A stretch of 64,000 nucleotides of DNA, from the NCBI GenBank assembly GCA_963728975.1, contig CAVSMF010000001.1, positions 1,302,001-1,366,000 on the forward strand, written 5' to 3'. A program made the translations under genes and the position numbers. Position 1 is the stretch's first letter. Each line of letters begins with the position of its first letter. This document shows positions 16,707 to 24,586 of the stretch, in pieces. A model generated the notes under the pieces. That model worked only from the letters and a program-made list of their open reading frames with translations. It made no database searches and was not told where the DNA came from. The DNA comes from DATFCK01 sp963728975. GTDB taxonomy: Bacteria; Verrucomicrobiota; Verrucomicrobiia; Chthoniobacterales; UBA10450.

Positions 16707-18371
16707 TTGCCTAACCTATGGGAACACGTTGTGATTGCGATTTCATACCGTCGGGAAGACTCGCTCCCAATCGCTGGCCGGCTTTACGACCGGCTCCAAG
16801 CGGAGTTCGGGAAGCGCAATGTGTTCATGGATTTTGATTCAATTCCTCCCGGAGTCGATTTTCGTGAACGGATCAAAGAAACGATTGAGAAATCAGATCT
16901 TGTCGTCGCATTGATCGGCCCTCATTGGTTGGGGGAGCAGAGCGACGGCTCGCGAAGAATCGATGATCCGACTGACTTCGTGCGTCTCGAAATTGAGTAT
17001 GCGCTCAAAGCTGGAATTCCTGTAATCCCGCTCCTCATCAACACTACACCGATGCCAAAACCAGAAAAGCTGCCAAGGGACATTGAGCTGCTCGCGTTTC
17101 GGAACGCATTGCCGCTCGACAGCGGATTGGATTTCCATCAGCACCTCGATCGAGTCATTGCCGGTGCACGCGGATTCATTGACAAGGGCGCGCAAGCTCA
17201 CCAACGTTCATCCCGATCAGCGGCGCTCTCTCTCATCGTTATCGCCCTTCTCATTCTGCTCGCAGTGGCTCTTGCGAACCGAGATAAGTTTAGGAGTAAT
17301 TCGACTAATGCAGCTTCGAACCTGTCAGGGCGATTACCAAACGTTGCATCCACGGAATCGCTTGAACAGGCGGAGCGTGATTACTCGCAAGCGCTGGATG
17401 CTGTTGGCGAAACGCGACCGGGCGTCGTTGATAAAACAGCAGTCGAACTTATGCGGAGATCGGCAGCAGCGCGATTGCCAGAAGCCCAAGCGCGCCTAGC
17501 GATGTGGATGGCGGAGGGCTATGCAGGTGTCGAGAAAAACCCAAAAATAGCAACTGAGCTAGTAAACCGGTCGCTAAATTCTGGACTTTTGGAAAGGGCG
17601 GAGGCTGGAAAAGTGACAGCCCAAGAAACGTTAGGAAACATTTATTTCAAAGGGCTAGGCGTGCCAAAAGACGAGGCCAAAGCCGTCGAATGGTTTCAAC
17701 GAGCGGCGGATCAGGGATACGCAGTGGCGGAGTACCAGCTGGCACGATGTTCGCAATTCGGGTTTGGGTGTCCCGAGAATATACAGAAGGCGGTCGAACT
17801 CGTAACCAAAGCGTCTCATCAAGGATTTGCAGACGCAGAGGAGGATCTGGCCAACAAATACTATTTTGGCGACATTGACATCCCACAGGATTTGGCAAAA
17901 GCGCAGGAGCTGTATCAAAAGGCGGCCAACCAAGGGCTCCCGTTCTCGCAGAATCGACTCCGGGACATGGCCAAATATGCAGCAGAGCGCGCTGCCCAAG
18001 ACGCTCAGAAGTTGGCAGACTCCAATCCTGAGAATTATACGACCACCGCGAGCGGGCTCCGATACAAGATAATAAGACGAGGAAATGGCGCTACACCCGG
18101 CCCGAAAGACATCGTAACCGTTAACTATCGCGGGAGACTTAATGGATGGGAGTTTGATAGTTCGTATAAACGGGGTAGGCCAGATAAGTTCTCTGTAAAT
18201 GGAGTGATCAAAGGTTTGAGCGAAGGATTGCAATTGATGAGGGCCGGAGGGGAATACGAACTGTATATCCCACCTCAATTGGCTTACGGTCTGTTTCCCG
18301 CGTGGGGTGCTACTCCTCCTGATTCAACTTTGGTTTTTGAGGTGGAATTACTTGATGTAACTCGGCAATAG
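16707..18371 (+). CDS. TIR domain - TM - Sel1 repeats - FKBP fusion protein
   Basis: A 554-residue protein. It has an N-terminal TIR domain (about residues 8-150: VIAISYRREDS, NVFMDFDSIPPG, LVVALIGPHW, and the helix FVRLEIEYALKAG carrying the likely catalytic Glu), one TM helix (about 170-190), Sel1-like repeats (about 250-420, such as GNIYFKGLGVPKDEAKAVEW) and a C-terminal FKBP-type peptidyl-prolyl isomerase (about 443-554, GLRYKIIRRGNGATPG, VTVNYRGRL, YIPPQLAYG). The predicted topology puts TIR in the cytoplasm and Sel1/FKBP in the periplasm. The frame opens at a TTG (16707); a GTG at 16731 with GGGAA upstream is an equally good start. TIR NADase effectors are established in bacterial defence; using a periplasmic Sel1/FKBP part as sensor is inference. 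Confidence 0.85.
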   Translation: MPNLWEHVVIAISYRREDSLPIAGRLYDRLQAEFGKRNVFMDFDSIPPGVDFRERIKETIEKSDLVVALIGPHWLGEQSDGSRRIDDPTDFVRLEIEYALKAGIPVIPLLINTTPMPKPEKLPRDIELLAFRNALPLDSGLDFHQHLDRVIAGARGFIDKGAQAHQRSSRSAALSLIVIALLILLAVALANRDKFRSNSTNAASNLSGRLPNVASTESLEQAERDYSQALDAVGETRPGVVDKTAVELMRRSAAARLPEAQARLAMWMAEGYAGVEKNPKIATELVNRSLNSGLLERAEAGKVTAQETLGNIYFKGLGVPKDEAKAVEWFQRAADQGYAVAEYQLARCSQFGFGCPENIQKAVELVTKASHQGFADAEEDLANKYYFGDIDIPQDLAKAQELYQKAANQGLPFSQNRLRDMAKYAAERAAQDAQKLADSNPENYTTTASGLRYKIIRRGNGATPGPKDIVTVNYRGRLNGWEFDSSYKRGRPDKFSVNGVIKGLSEGLQLMRAGGEYELYIPPQLAYGLFPAWGATPPDSTLVFEVELLDVTRQ

Positions 18372-18432
18372 CATCTGGGACTAGGCAGCTCGCTCGAAGA
18401 AGCAAACAAACCGCGACGATCGCGGATCCACC

Positions 18433-18458
18433 GACCTTTTCCGCGCGCGCGAGAGGAC
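18433..18458. repeat. Unit-end repeat, copy 1
   Basis: GACCTTTTCCGCGCGCGCGA plus GAGGAC; 23 of 26 bases match 20634-20659. Both copies lie just beyond the coding end or start of an island gene. The sequence that follows here also resembles the stretch after the small Cys-pair gene (GAGAGGACT then CACTGACGC at 21570), suggesting related boundaries for island units. Confidence 0.6.
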
Positions 18459-18564
18459 TAGTCATTGACGCAGCATTGACGGTCTGAACGTCAGAAGCGG
18501 TCGCTTTCTGTCGCTGACGTTCGTCCCTGCGCCTAACAGACAACACCATAGCTAGGCATTACAC

Positions 18565-18607
18565 CGGTTTACGAAACCGTTGCTCTACCAGCTGAGCTAC
18601 GTCGGCG
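18565..18607. repeat. att-like repeat, copy B (5' half of tRNA-Thr)
   Basis: 43 bp identical to 16021-16063, followed by AGTCGGGCGGCAAGTTACAT, which also follows copy C. Only the 5' half is present, so it is not a working tRNA gene. The whole gap 18372-18806 has no gene. Confidence 0.88.
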
Positions 18608-18671
18608 AGTCGGGCGGCAAGTTACATCCGCGCGGTACCGGAGCAAGCATCAAGCCGGTGGTCTTTCGCCG

Positions 18672-18800
18672 AAACCCCAAATCCCAAACCCCAATATCCA
18701 GGGAATCTCCAAGTTCCAATCGTCAAGGGGAGGCGTCCAACAGTTGATGATTGTTGATTGGAGCTTCCCTGGGGTTTGGTGATTGGTGCTTGGGGTTTTT
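18672..18800. repeat. Inverted repeat of the CCAAATCCCAAACCCCAAT family
   Basis: Left arm 18672-18720 (ACCCCAAATCCCAAACCCCA, AATCTCCAAGTTCCAAT) pairs with right arm 18750-18800 (GATTGGAGCTTCCCTGGGGT, TTGGTGCTTGGGGTTTTT). Related elements are at 22914-22999 and 43064-43166. Confidence 0.75.
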
Positions 18801-18806
18801 CTTTAC

Positions 18807-19040
18807 GTCGGTAAGACGAACGTTTGGCCGACTTCATGCAGGGCGATTCGTTCCGGCTCGTTTTGGAGGGCGTTTTCGAAACGCTCAATCGGTTCCCGAA
18901 ATGGTTCGAAGCTGAGCCGGAACGTTTGATGGTGCACCGGCAGGATGACGATTCGCAGCAACTCGTTAACGGTCAGAGCCGGTGCGGTCAGCCGTTTGGG
19001 GAAATCCCGGAAGACGAATGCCGCAGTGGTGTCGAACCGC
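18807..19040 (-). pseudogene. Internally deleted remnant of a metallo-hydrolase gene
   Basis: The reverse strand reads RLTAPALTVNEL joined directly to ILPVHHQTFRLSFEPFREPI and ending TFVLPT followed by a stop. The same two blocks occur in the intact metallo-hydrolase at 24698-25765, but there they are separated by roughly 190 residues including the HxHxDH metal site. The 3' block is about 75 percent identical to the intact copy (ALQNEPERIALHEVGQ versus ALSAEPERIALREIGE), so this is an older or foreign copy, not a recent duplication. The deletion joins two similar points (ILSHAH and ILPVHH). Confidence 0.85.
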
Positions 19041-19075
19041 GCGCTGGATTAGCTCGGGAATTCTCGACCCTCAGT

Positions 19076-19556
19076 CTACGAAGGGCGGGCTTTTGGAATG
19101 TAGACTGATTCACCGATTTGGCCTGATTTATATCCTTGGCCACGTTGCTCGTAGTCTGTAAAGAATGCATCGATCACCGTGATCGGCAGATTGATTGATT
19201 TCCGCAGTTCGGAGCCGACCAATTGGTTGGTGGCGTGATCCAGAGCTTCTGTCAGCTTCGAAATTTCGGTCCGGTCGTCATGGAGCACTGCTAGCTTCAC
19301 AATGAAGGCGGGCTTCAGTCTGAATCCTGCGCCAAATTCCCCTCCCGGGCCGATCGTGTGTGAACCGGTTAGAAAGTCTGCGGCCGCAAAGCTCCGCAAT
19401 TCTTTTAAAAATGGCGTCAATATAGGGTTCCAGTCGAGATGAGTCGTAGCTGGAAGCTCTTGTGGTTGCGCTTGCACTAACGAATAAAGCACTTTTGAGA
19501 GTTCCTTCGCCTTTGGCCCATAATCCGCCAGCGGATCTTCGAGACGGTCTAAGCAT
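19076..19556 (-). CDS. Unknown protein downstream of the second cyclase
   Basis: A coding-like segment of about 159 residues directly after the cyclase stop (LDRLEDPLADYGPKAKELSK, then DWNPILTPFLKELRSFAAAD, then GRGQGYKSGQIGESV-like text near the end). It is in the same frame as the cyclase, separated only by its TAA. An ATG overlaps that stop (TAATG) but is one base out of frame. Either an extra base follows this ATG (removing it gives MLDRLEDPL), or translation begins at the internal GTG at 19492, or the two were once one protein. No TM segment or motif is visible. Its position next to a cyclase makes it a candidate effector or regulator. Confidence 0.6.
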
Positions 19557-20584
19557 TAAGCTACCTGTTTGCCAACGTTCTGGGGCGACTCAGGATTACC
19601 TACTCCGTTGTTGAAGAAGTTGACGAGGAACACTATTCTGCCGTGTTTTACTTTGCATTCTCCGACTTCATGCAAACATGATTTCCACTCCTTGAGGTGC
19701 GCCAGGTCTTCGGCAATGTGCCGGGAAAGCAGGATGTGTCCCGCCTCGCCGCAGTTCATAATTCGCTGCGCGTTGTTAATTGGACCCCCGGTGGCGTTGC
19801 GCTGCTCATTTATGTCGATGGTCGCGTTAACCGGTCCGCTATCCATGCCCATTCGAACTGGAAGGTTAGCCTCTTGTTGCAAAGCTGTGGAAATTTCGAT
19901 TGCACAGCGAATAGGCTGTTCGGGAGTCCCGAAGAACAATAGCATCACACCGTCACCGGTCGGAATTTTAATTAACTGGTCGATCGCTTCCGCGCGTTTC
20001 ACCTCGTTGGTTGCACGCACAATTTCGGTCAATTTCTCGACGGCTGATTGCTGTTCCTGGTTCAGCAGGTTGGAATAACCGACAATATCGATGAACAACA
20101 CGTATGCGATACCTCGATCGATAGGATTGTTCAGTGTGTTAGGTAGTTGGCGGCCGGAATGAGCTTGCCGCAGCGTCGCGAGTTGTAAATACAGGTGGGT
20201 AAAAACGCCATCGACCTGCAATGCGACTGTCATTTCACCGCCGCGGTATCCAGGTGGCACAACGGCAGGTTGCTGGGCGGGACTTGGATCGGTTCGACAC
20301 ATTTCCGGTAGTTGTGTTGCGACTCGGCGTAACACATCCAATCCGCTGTTGATCGATTCCCGGATCGGTGTTGGCAGGTCGGAGAAAGGGGAAGCGCTAG
20401 TCCGACAGAAGGGCTCCAGAAACGTCACAGCCCGATCAAGGTTGTCTCGGATGCAGCGCGTCTTATCATATTTGCCGCGGTCGATGCCGCCGCGAGCCAT
20501 TTCCTCGTGCGCTGCGTCAGATGGAGGTAGCGCCCGAATGGCCTTGCACGTCTCTAGAATCGTATGGAGCAGTGGGTCTGACAC
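19556..20584 (-). CDS. Class III nucleotide cyclase (second in island)
   Basis: A 342-residue soluble protein. The N-terminal about 140 residues are helical (IRALPPSDAAHEEMARGGID, a segment shared in style with other PVC cyclases), then comes a cyclase domain (about 155-315): first metal Asp in AYVLFIDIVGYSNLL, second in IKIPTGDGVMLLFFG, active-site Asn/Arg in GGPINNAQRIMNCGEAGHIL. This set of residues is complete, so it should be active. No TM or receiver domain is present. It is divergent from the SLATT-like gene across 144 bp, and the unknown protein follows it. The nucleotide product is unknown; pairing with a SLATT protein resembles CBASS and Pycsar logic. Confidence 0.85.
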   Translation of the reverse strand: MSDPLLHTILETCKAIRALPPSDAAHEEMARGGIDRGKYDKTRCIRDNLDRAVTFLEPFCRTSASPFSDLPTPIRESINSGLDVLRRVATQLPEMCRTDPSPAQQPAVVPPGYRGGEMTVALQVDGVFTHLYLQLATLRQAHSGRQLPNTLNNPIDRGIAYVLFIDIVGYSNLLNQEQQSAVEKLTEIVRATNEVKRAEAIDQLIKIPTGDGVMLLFFGTPEQPIRCAIEISTALQQEANLPVRMGMDSGPVNATIDINEQRNATGGPINNAQRIMNCGEAGHILLSRHIAEDLAHLKEWKSCLHEVGECKVKHGRIVFLVNFFNNGVGNPESPQNVGKQVA

Positions 20585-20633
20585 TCTGTAGCTGCGATAC
20601 TATAATCACACTTCGTCGCTTCGCACGCCCTCT

Positions 20634-20659
20634 GACCTTTTCCACGCGCACGCGAGGAC
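20634..20659. repeat. Unit-end repeat, copy 2
   Basis: GACCTTTTCCACGCGCACGC plus GAGGAC; 23 of 26 bases match 18433-18458. It lies in the divergent promoter region between the cyclase and the SLATT-like gene. Confidence 0.6.
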
Positions 20660-20728
20660 ACCGAGATAACTGCGTGACGATTCGATGGACAGCGTGTAAG
20701 TTGTGGTCTAGCGCCTAACGTTAGAGAT

Positions 20729-21349
20729 ATGACCTACCATCCACCCGCAGCCGAGCCACTGGCGCAAGCGGCGCAGATCAATGAGGTGGAGCAAATGCGG
20801 CTCGAGGCGAACAAGAAAATGCGTGAAGCATACGGCACAAGTTTGATCTTTCGCAGGCGAGCTAGTTATTATCGGTTCGGCCAGCGAGCGGTCCTTTTCT
20901 TGGGAATTGCTTTGCCCGTGCTCGTGGGCGGCGTTGTGTTGTCGTTTAGCAACTACCCAGCGCTGCTACCCTATGTCCTGCCTGTCGTCGGTATCGCCAC
21001 GGTCGCGCAACTTGTTCTCTCGGTGTGGGCACTGGTAAACAAGTGGGACAATGCCTACCAAGAGTCCGTGTCGGCTAACAACCAGAATGCTGAGCTGCAA
21101 GCTGAATGGGAAGGCGTTATCAATGCTCCCGCTGACAATATTGGGCCCGAATACGAGCGGGTCAGAAGGCAACACTTGAAACAAGCGCAACGCGACGAGC
21201 AGCAGAACGTTAGCGACAAAGAACGTAGGCGCGGAATGCGAGCAGCCCTGTTTAAATTTCAGACCGCGTGTGCTGTCTGTAAACGCGTGCCTTCATCACG
21301 CAAGTTTGAGCAGACGGACATGTCGTGCGATTGCTGCGGAAACTTCTAA
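20729..21349 (+). CDS. SLATT-like two-TM protein with C-terminal Cys pairs
   Basis: A 206-residue protein. The N-terminal helix (residues about 15-45) contains RRRASYYRFGQRAVLFLGIA, then two TM helices (about 50-70 and 78-100, LVGGVVLSF and VLPVVGIATVAQLVLSVWAL), a long amphipathic helix (YQESVSANNQNAELQAEWEG) and a C-terminal zinc-ribbon-like segment CAVC...CDCCGNF with a 15-residue spacer. This matches the SLATT effector layout described for nucleotide-signalling conflict systems and, in its Cys pairs, the mobilome CxxCx(11)CxxC protein family, though the spacer here is longer. In SLATT proteins the TM pair is proposed to form a pore. It is divergent from a cyclase and 2 bp upstream of a small Cys-pair protein. 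Confidence 0.75.
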   Translation: MTYHPPAAEPLAQAAQINEVEQMRLEANKKMREAYGTSLIFRRRASYYRFGQRAVLFLGIALPVLVGGVVLSFSNYPALLPYVLPVVGIATVAQLVLSVWALVNKWDNAYQESVSANNQNAELQAEWEGVINAPADNIGPEYERVRRQHLKQAQRDEQQNVSDKERRRGMRAALFKFQTACAVCKRVPSSRKFEQTDMSCDCCGNF

Positions 21350-21351
21350 CC

Positions 21352-21552
21352 ATGAATGATCGAACAAATCTAGTCTATAAGGGATTCACGGAGCTGAATC
21401 TGTCAGAGCGCGAAGAACTGATCAAAGCCGTCAACGAGTTTATTAACGCCGATGCGCAGAAACGAACTGCGATAAATGAAAGCCTCGGCAATATCGTTTC
21501 GAAAATGGACTTAGGACCAATGGGTGGATCGTGCCCATGCTGTGGGCGATAG
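21352..21552 (+). CDS. Small protein with C-terminal CPCC motif, partner of the SLATT-like protein
   Basis: A 66-residue protein starting at the ATG 2 bp after the SLATT-like stop. The body is helical (LSEREELIKAVNEFINADAQ) and it ends SCPCCGR, echoing the CDCCGNF end of its neighbour. The tight spacing indicates co-translation, so it may be a subunit, chaperone or immunity-type partner. I do not know a named family. The 240 bp after it hold no gene and lead into the third tRNA-half repeat. Confidence 0.7.
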   Translation: MNDRTNLVYKGFTELNLSEREELIKAVNEFINADAQKRTAINESLGNIVSKMDLGPMGGSCPCCGR

Positions 21553-21677
21553 GGACACAATTCCAGAGAGGACTCACTGACGCCGCGTTGACGTTATCAG
21601 CGTCGGGAATGGACCACCTGGGTCGCAGATGCTCGCACTTGTTCCTAAGCAATGGACCCGCCGTTAGGCGCGGCATT

Positions 21678-21719
21678 GGTTTACGAAACCGCTGCTCTAC
21701 CAGCTGAGCTACGTCGGCG
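21678..21719. repeat. att-like repeat, copy C (5' half of tRNA-Thr)
   Basis: 42 bp with one mismatch to copies A and B, again followed by AGTCGGGCGGCAAGTTACAT. If units were added beside the functional tRNA, this outermost copy would be the oldest. Confidence 0.87.
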
Positions 21720-21794
21720 AGTCGGGCGGCAAGTTACATCTCCTCGGTGCTGGAGTAAGCAAGCGTTTCCCAGTGGGAGGTAATGGACTCGCGA

Positions 21795-22880
21795 TTATTG
21801 GCGGATGCTTCGGGTCCAGTCAGCGTAGTCTACGGTGCATTCGGCGTACGAGACGTCCATTAGAACGCCTCTGACATTTACTATGTCACCTTTTTTTACC
21901 TCTCTTGCCATTTCAGAGTGCGATTGAGGTAGATGCACGAAAACTGAGAGGGAGGAATGATTTTCTTCGTAGAGAAGATGAAAAATCAAAGTAGAACCCT
22001 GCGTGTAGGAATCAAAACGAGCGCTCCAATTGATAATATATCCTATGTATTTTTGCCGCTCTGGTTGCTCAATCCTTTTCAGCAGTCCGTAGAAATCCTT
22101 TAATGAGTATGGTAAGCATGGCAGATTGACAAGCTCTCGAAGGAGAAAGGGGCGGCCTGAATGCGAGCTGGTAAATTTGAAATCTTCGGGCGAATGCTTC
22201 CGCAAAACATAGCGAAAACCACTCAAAGAATCTGCATCGCGGTTGAGATGCTCGAGAATCGGATGCAGATATTCTTTGCTGTCAACTCGTTGAGTCCAGG
22301 TCCTAAGGAAAACCTCTTGAGGTTCCGAAAAACCTTTTAGAGTGAATGTTCCCAGGGCGGTGTAGCGGCGATTCGAGACGTGCTTCCGGTAGTCAGCGCT
22401 ACACAAAATGGATTCAGGTCGAGCGGCCTTGGCCAAGCGGGCGCATCGATCGACTGGTCGACCATAAGGATCATCGGTCAATCCCTCAGCAAAACGGAAA
22501 TGGTAGACAGTACCATAGTCAACAGCGATTTTGTACGGATATCTGCGCTGAAAATCTAAATCCGCCGTTAGTGAGTCGATAAAGGATTCGCACGCTTCCG
22601 TACTCTCGAATGTAATTAGGAGCTCGTCGCCTATCCGCTTTATAATCGTTCCTCCGGCTCCAGCTACCGCGTTCGACAAAGTTTCGAGAAATTCGAAGAT
22701 AAAGCCAAGCCAGTCTTCGTCGGATTGTGTCTCCTTGATCGACGCGGAATCAGCCAGATCAATGAATAAAATCGCCAGCGGAGTGCCGGACTTTTTGATC
22801 CGCGCTCCGAGGTCCGCAAGTTCGGCGCGTTTTGCACCTAGTCCTTTAACTAATTCATTGATATTTTGGCTTTCAGTCAT
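21795..22880 (-). CDS. Class III nucleotide cyclase with C-terminal OB-like region (third in island)
   Basis: A 361-residue protein from the ATG at 22880 (12 further codons are open upstream). The cyclase domain (about residues 25-205) has its first metal Asp in LAILFIDLADSASIKE and second in IIKRIGDELLITFES. The position of the usual catalytic Asn is Asp (YGRPVDRCARLAKAARPESI), so activity may be altered. The C-terminal third has an alternating hydrophobic pattern (KYIGYIINWSARFDSYTQGS, then GDIVNVRGVLMDVSY) that looks like a small OB-type beta barrel, as in nucleic-acid-binding tRNA_anti-like domains; this is inference. No effector gene directly adjoins it; AbiEii is the next gene on the strand upstream. 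Confidence 0.78.
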   Translation of the reverse strand: MTESQNINELVKGLGAKRAELADLGARIKKSGTPLAILFIDLADSASIKETQSDEDWLGFIFEFLETLSNAVAGAGGTIIKRIGDELLITFESTEACESFIDSLTADLDFQRRYPYKIAVDYGTVYHFRFAEGLTDDPYGRPVDRCARLAKAARPESILCSADYRKHVSNRRYTALGTFTLKGFSEPQEVFLRTWTQRVDSKEYLHPILEHLNRDADSLSGFRYVLRKHSPEDFKFTSSHSGRPFLLRELVNLPCLPYSLKDFYGLLKRIEQPERQKYIGYIINWSARFDSYTQGSTLIFHLLYEENHSSLSVFVHLPQSHSEMAREVKKGDIVNVRGVLMDVSYAECTVDYADWTRSIRQ

Positions 22881-22913
22881 CCCGTAAGTTACTTTGCTGG
22901 CGCTCAACATCCA

Positions 22914-22999
22914 CAATCAGGTTTGTCGCCGTTTGAAGTTTGGGGATTGGATTTTCCTTGGTGTCCGCCACAGGACGGACTCGCCGTGGCGAGCTTTGG
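22914..22999. repeat. Repeat of the TTTGGGGATTGG family
   Basis: Degenerate relative of the element at 18672-18800; both lead into GGTTTTT and the tail of a metallo-hydrolase gene on the reverse strand. Confidence 0.55.
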
Positions 23000-23008
23000 G
23001 TTTTTGTC

Positions 23009-23036
23009 TTATGTCGGCAAGACTAGGACTAGTGTG
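23009..23036 (-). pseudogene. Terminal remnant of a metallo-hydrolase gene
   Basis: The reverse strand reads LVLPT and a TAA (23009-23011), matching the TFVLPT-stop end of the intact gene at 24698 and of the remnant at 18807. Only about nine codons are left. It marks the junction between the third cyclase and the AbiE pair. Confidence 0.55.
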
Positions 23037-23039
23037 CCG

Positions 23040-23993
23040 CTACGTCCAGCGCCCGCCAGCAACCCACATTGCCTTAAATGGGCTTTCGCTCTCGATCGCA
23101 GCTGCCGGGGACTCTAAGAACAACGTAACCGCTTCGATAACTTCAGGAAAGCTTGGCGTAGCTTGAGCAAATGCGGATCGATGAACGAACGCTTCCCACT
23201 GCTTTTGTTTTGTTGGGTCGTGAGCAAAGTCGCTTGAGAAACATACCGGCGTCGACTCCACAGGAGTCTGGCGCTGCGCAAATGTTTGCTTGATCGCTTC
23301 TACGAGCCGCTGACCCGCAAAATCGTAGTTCTTCGATAGCAACATCACGTCGAAGAAATCTTTCATTCGACTATTCAGCTCACCTAATTTCACCATTGCG
23401 TGAAATTTCTCCGCAATTGCAGTCTCGCGATTATAGGCGGAAAGCTGGGGCGCCGGTTGGTCGAGAATCGTAGGGTAATCAATTGTTGTTGCCTCTGGCG
23501 TAATTACATCGCTGAATCCGATGTCGATTTGCATTGGCAAACGTGTGCCACCCAACCAACCAATAAATTTTACCCGCCGGCCACCGTAATCTGCGTCCTC
23601 GGTAACGGTTTCAACCGTAAGCTTTGAAACGTCAAACGTCATAGCATCGTCCTCGACGGCGGTTTGAGATACCTCCGTCACGAATTTACCTATTGATTCC
23701 GGGCTGTTGTTAATCCGTCCAAGAAGATCAATATCGCGAGTCGGTCGTGTCAGCGGCGTTTTCCACACTAGAAGCATCAAGGCTCCTTTTAGAAACACCC
23801 GATCATAATATTTCGACTGTGCCAATCGATATAGCCACCGCTCAAGAGCATAATATTGAACAACTTCATTGAAGGAGCGGTTAGTTTGCTCCGCGACATT
23901 TTTCAACTTCTGATGCACGGAAGCCGCTAGATTGCTAATCTGTTTCAGACGATCGCCTCCAGATATGGCCGAATAATCTTTTCGACGCGACAT
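23040..23993 (-). CDS. AbiEii-family nucleotidyltransferase toxin
   Basis: A 317-residue toxin of a type IV abortive-infection system. The nucleotidyltransferase core has YDRVFLKGALMLLVWKTPLT followed by RPTRDIDLLGR with its metal-binding aspartates, and further on AEKFHAMVKLGEL and RMKDFFDVMLLSKNYDF, the conserved AbiEii helices. Family members act as GTP-binding transferases that stall growth, some by adding nucleotides to tRNA. The frame overlaps the AbiEi gene upstream by 49 bp; a start slightly downstream is possible. The C-terminus is longer than the minimal domain. Confidence 0.88.
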   Translation of the reverse strand: MSRRKDYSAISGGDRLKQISNLAASVHQKLKNVAEQTNRSFNEVVQYYALERWLYRLAQSKYYDRVFLKGALMLLVWKTPLTRPTRDIDLLGRINNSPESIGKFVTEVSQTAVEDDAMTFDVSKLTVETVTEDADYGGRRVKFIGWLGGTRLPMQIDIGFSDVITPEATTIDYPTILDQPAPQLSAYNRETAIAEKFHAMVKLGELNSRMKDFFDVMLLSKNYDFAGQRLVEAIKQTFAQRQTPVESTPVCFSSDFAHDPTKQKQWEAFVHRSAFAQATPSFPEVIEAVTLFLESPAAAIESESPFKAMWVAGGRWT

Positions 23994-24577
23994 GCCCGAG
24001 AATAGGTAAGCAGTTCCTTCAGGCGAGGTCGCGGCCTCCCGAGGTAGGCGCGAAGCGCCTCAACCGCAACGTCCGTCCCAATTTTGTTTCGGTATTTAAA
24101 CGCGTCAGCCAGGCTTTTCTCGGGGCTATAAACCCGTACCGAAACCCCATCAATGATGTGAATCTCTATCCCGCTGCGAAAAGATTCATTAGAAAAACGG
24201 TGAATTTGGATTGGAGGATATGCCAGCTTCGGGTTGCGAGCTGTGATGGGCAGGGCTACTTGCACCCGGTGCGGCACCTGAGTCGTGAGTTCGTGAAAAG
24301 CGAGCGCAGAAATCAGACAAAGCACGCCATTAGGTATTCGTTTGGCTATCGTGACAAGGTCCGGCTGAGCGAGGGGAGACGTGTTGGCAAGACGAAACAG
24401 ACCTCGGCCATGTTGCTGAATCTCACCGGCATCACGCATTTGATACAGGGTGCGGGGATGGATGCCCGCAGCGAGAATCTCTTTTGTGCGCATGGTCCCG
24501 CGATGCTGAAAAAGCGCGCGGGCACGTTGCCTCGCCCGTGACGCGTGGGAAACGGTGTTTTTTTTGGATACTGACAT
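23945..24577 (-). CDS. AbiEi-family antitoxin and transcriptional repressor
   Basis: A 210-residue protein with an N-terminal winged-helix domain (MRTKEILAAGIHPRTLYQMR, about residues 28-65, then GRGLFRLA) and a C-terminal AbiEi domain (GVLCLISALAFHELTTQVPH, then YSPEKSLADAFKYRNKIG). In this family the protein neutralises the AbiEii toxin indirectly and represses its own promoter by binding inverted repeats. The expected antitoxin-first order and overlap with the toxin gene are present. An inverted repeat lies 10-55 bp upstream of the start. Confidence 0.88.
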   Translation of the reverse strand: MSVSKKNTVSHASRARQRARALFQHRGTMRTKEILAAGIHPRTLYQMRDAGEIQQHGRGLFRLANTSPLAQPDLVTIAKRIPNGVLCLISALAFHELTTQVPHRVQVALPITARNPKLAYPPIQIHRFSNESFRSGIEIHIIDGVSVRVYSPEKSLADAFKYRNKIGTDVAVEALRAYLGRPRPRLKELLTYSRACRVEKIIRPYLEAIV

Positions 24578-24586
24578 AAGAGTGGT

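Noticed and set aside
19278..19556. 92-codon reverse frame starting at the ATG that overlaps the cyclase stop
   Set aside because: Composition is unlike a protein (Arg/Ser runs), while the neighbouring frame over the same bases looks coding.
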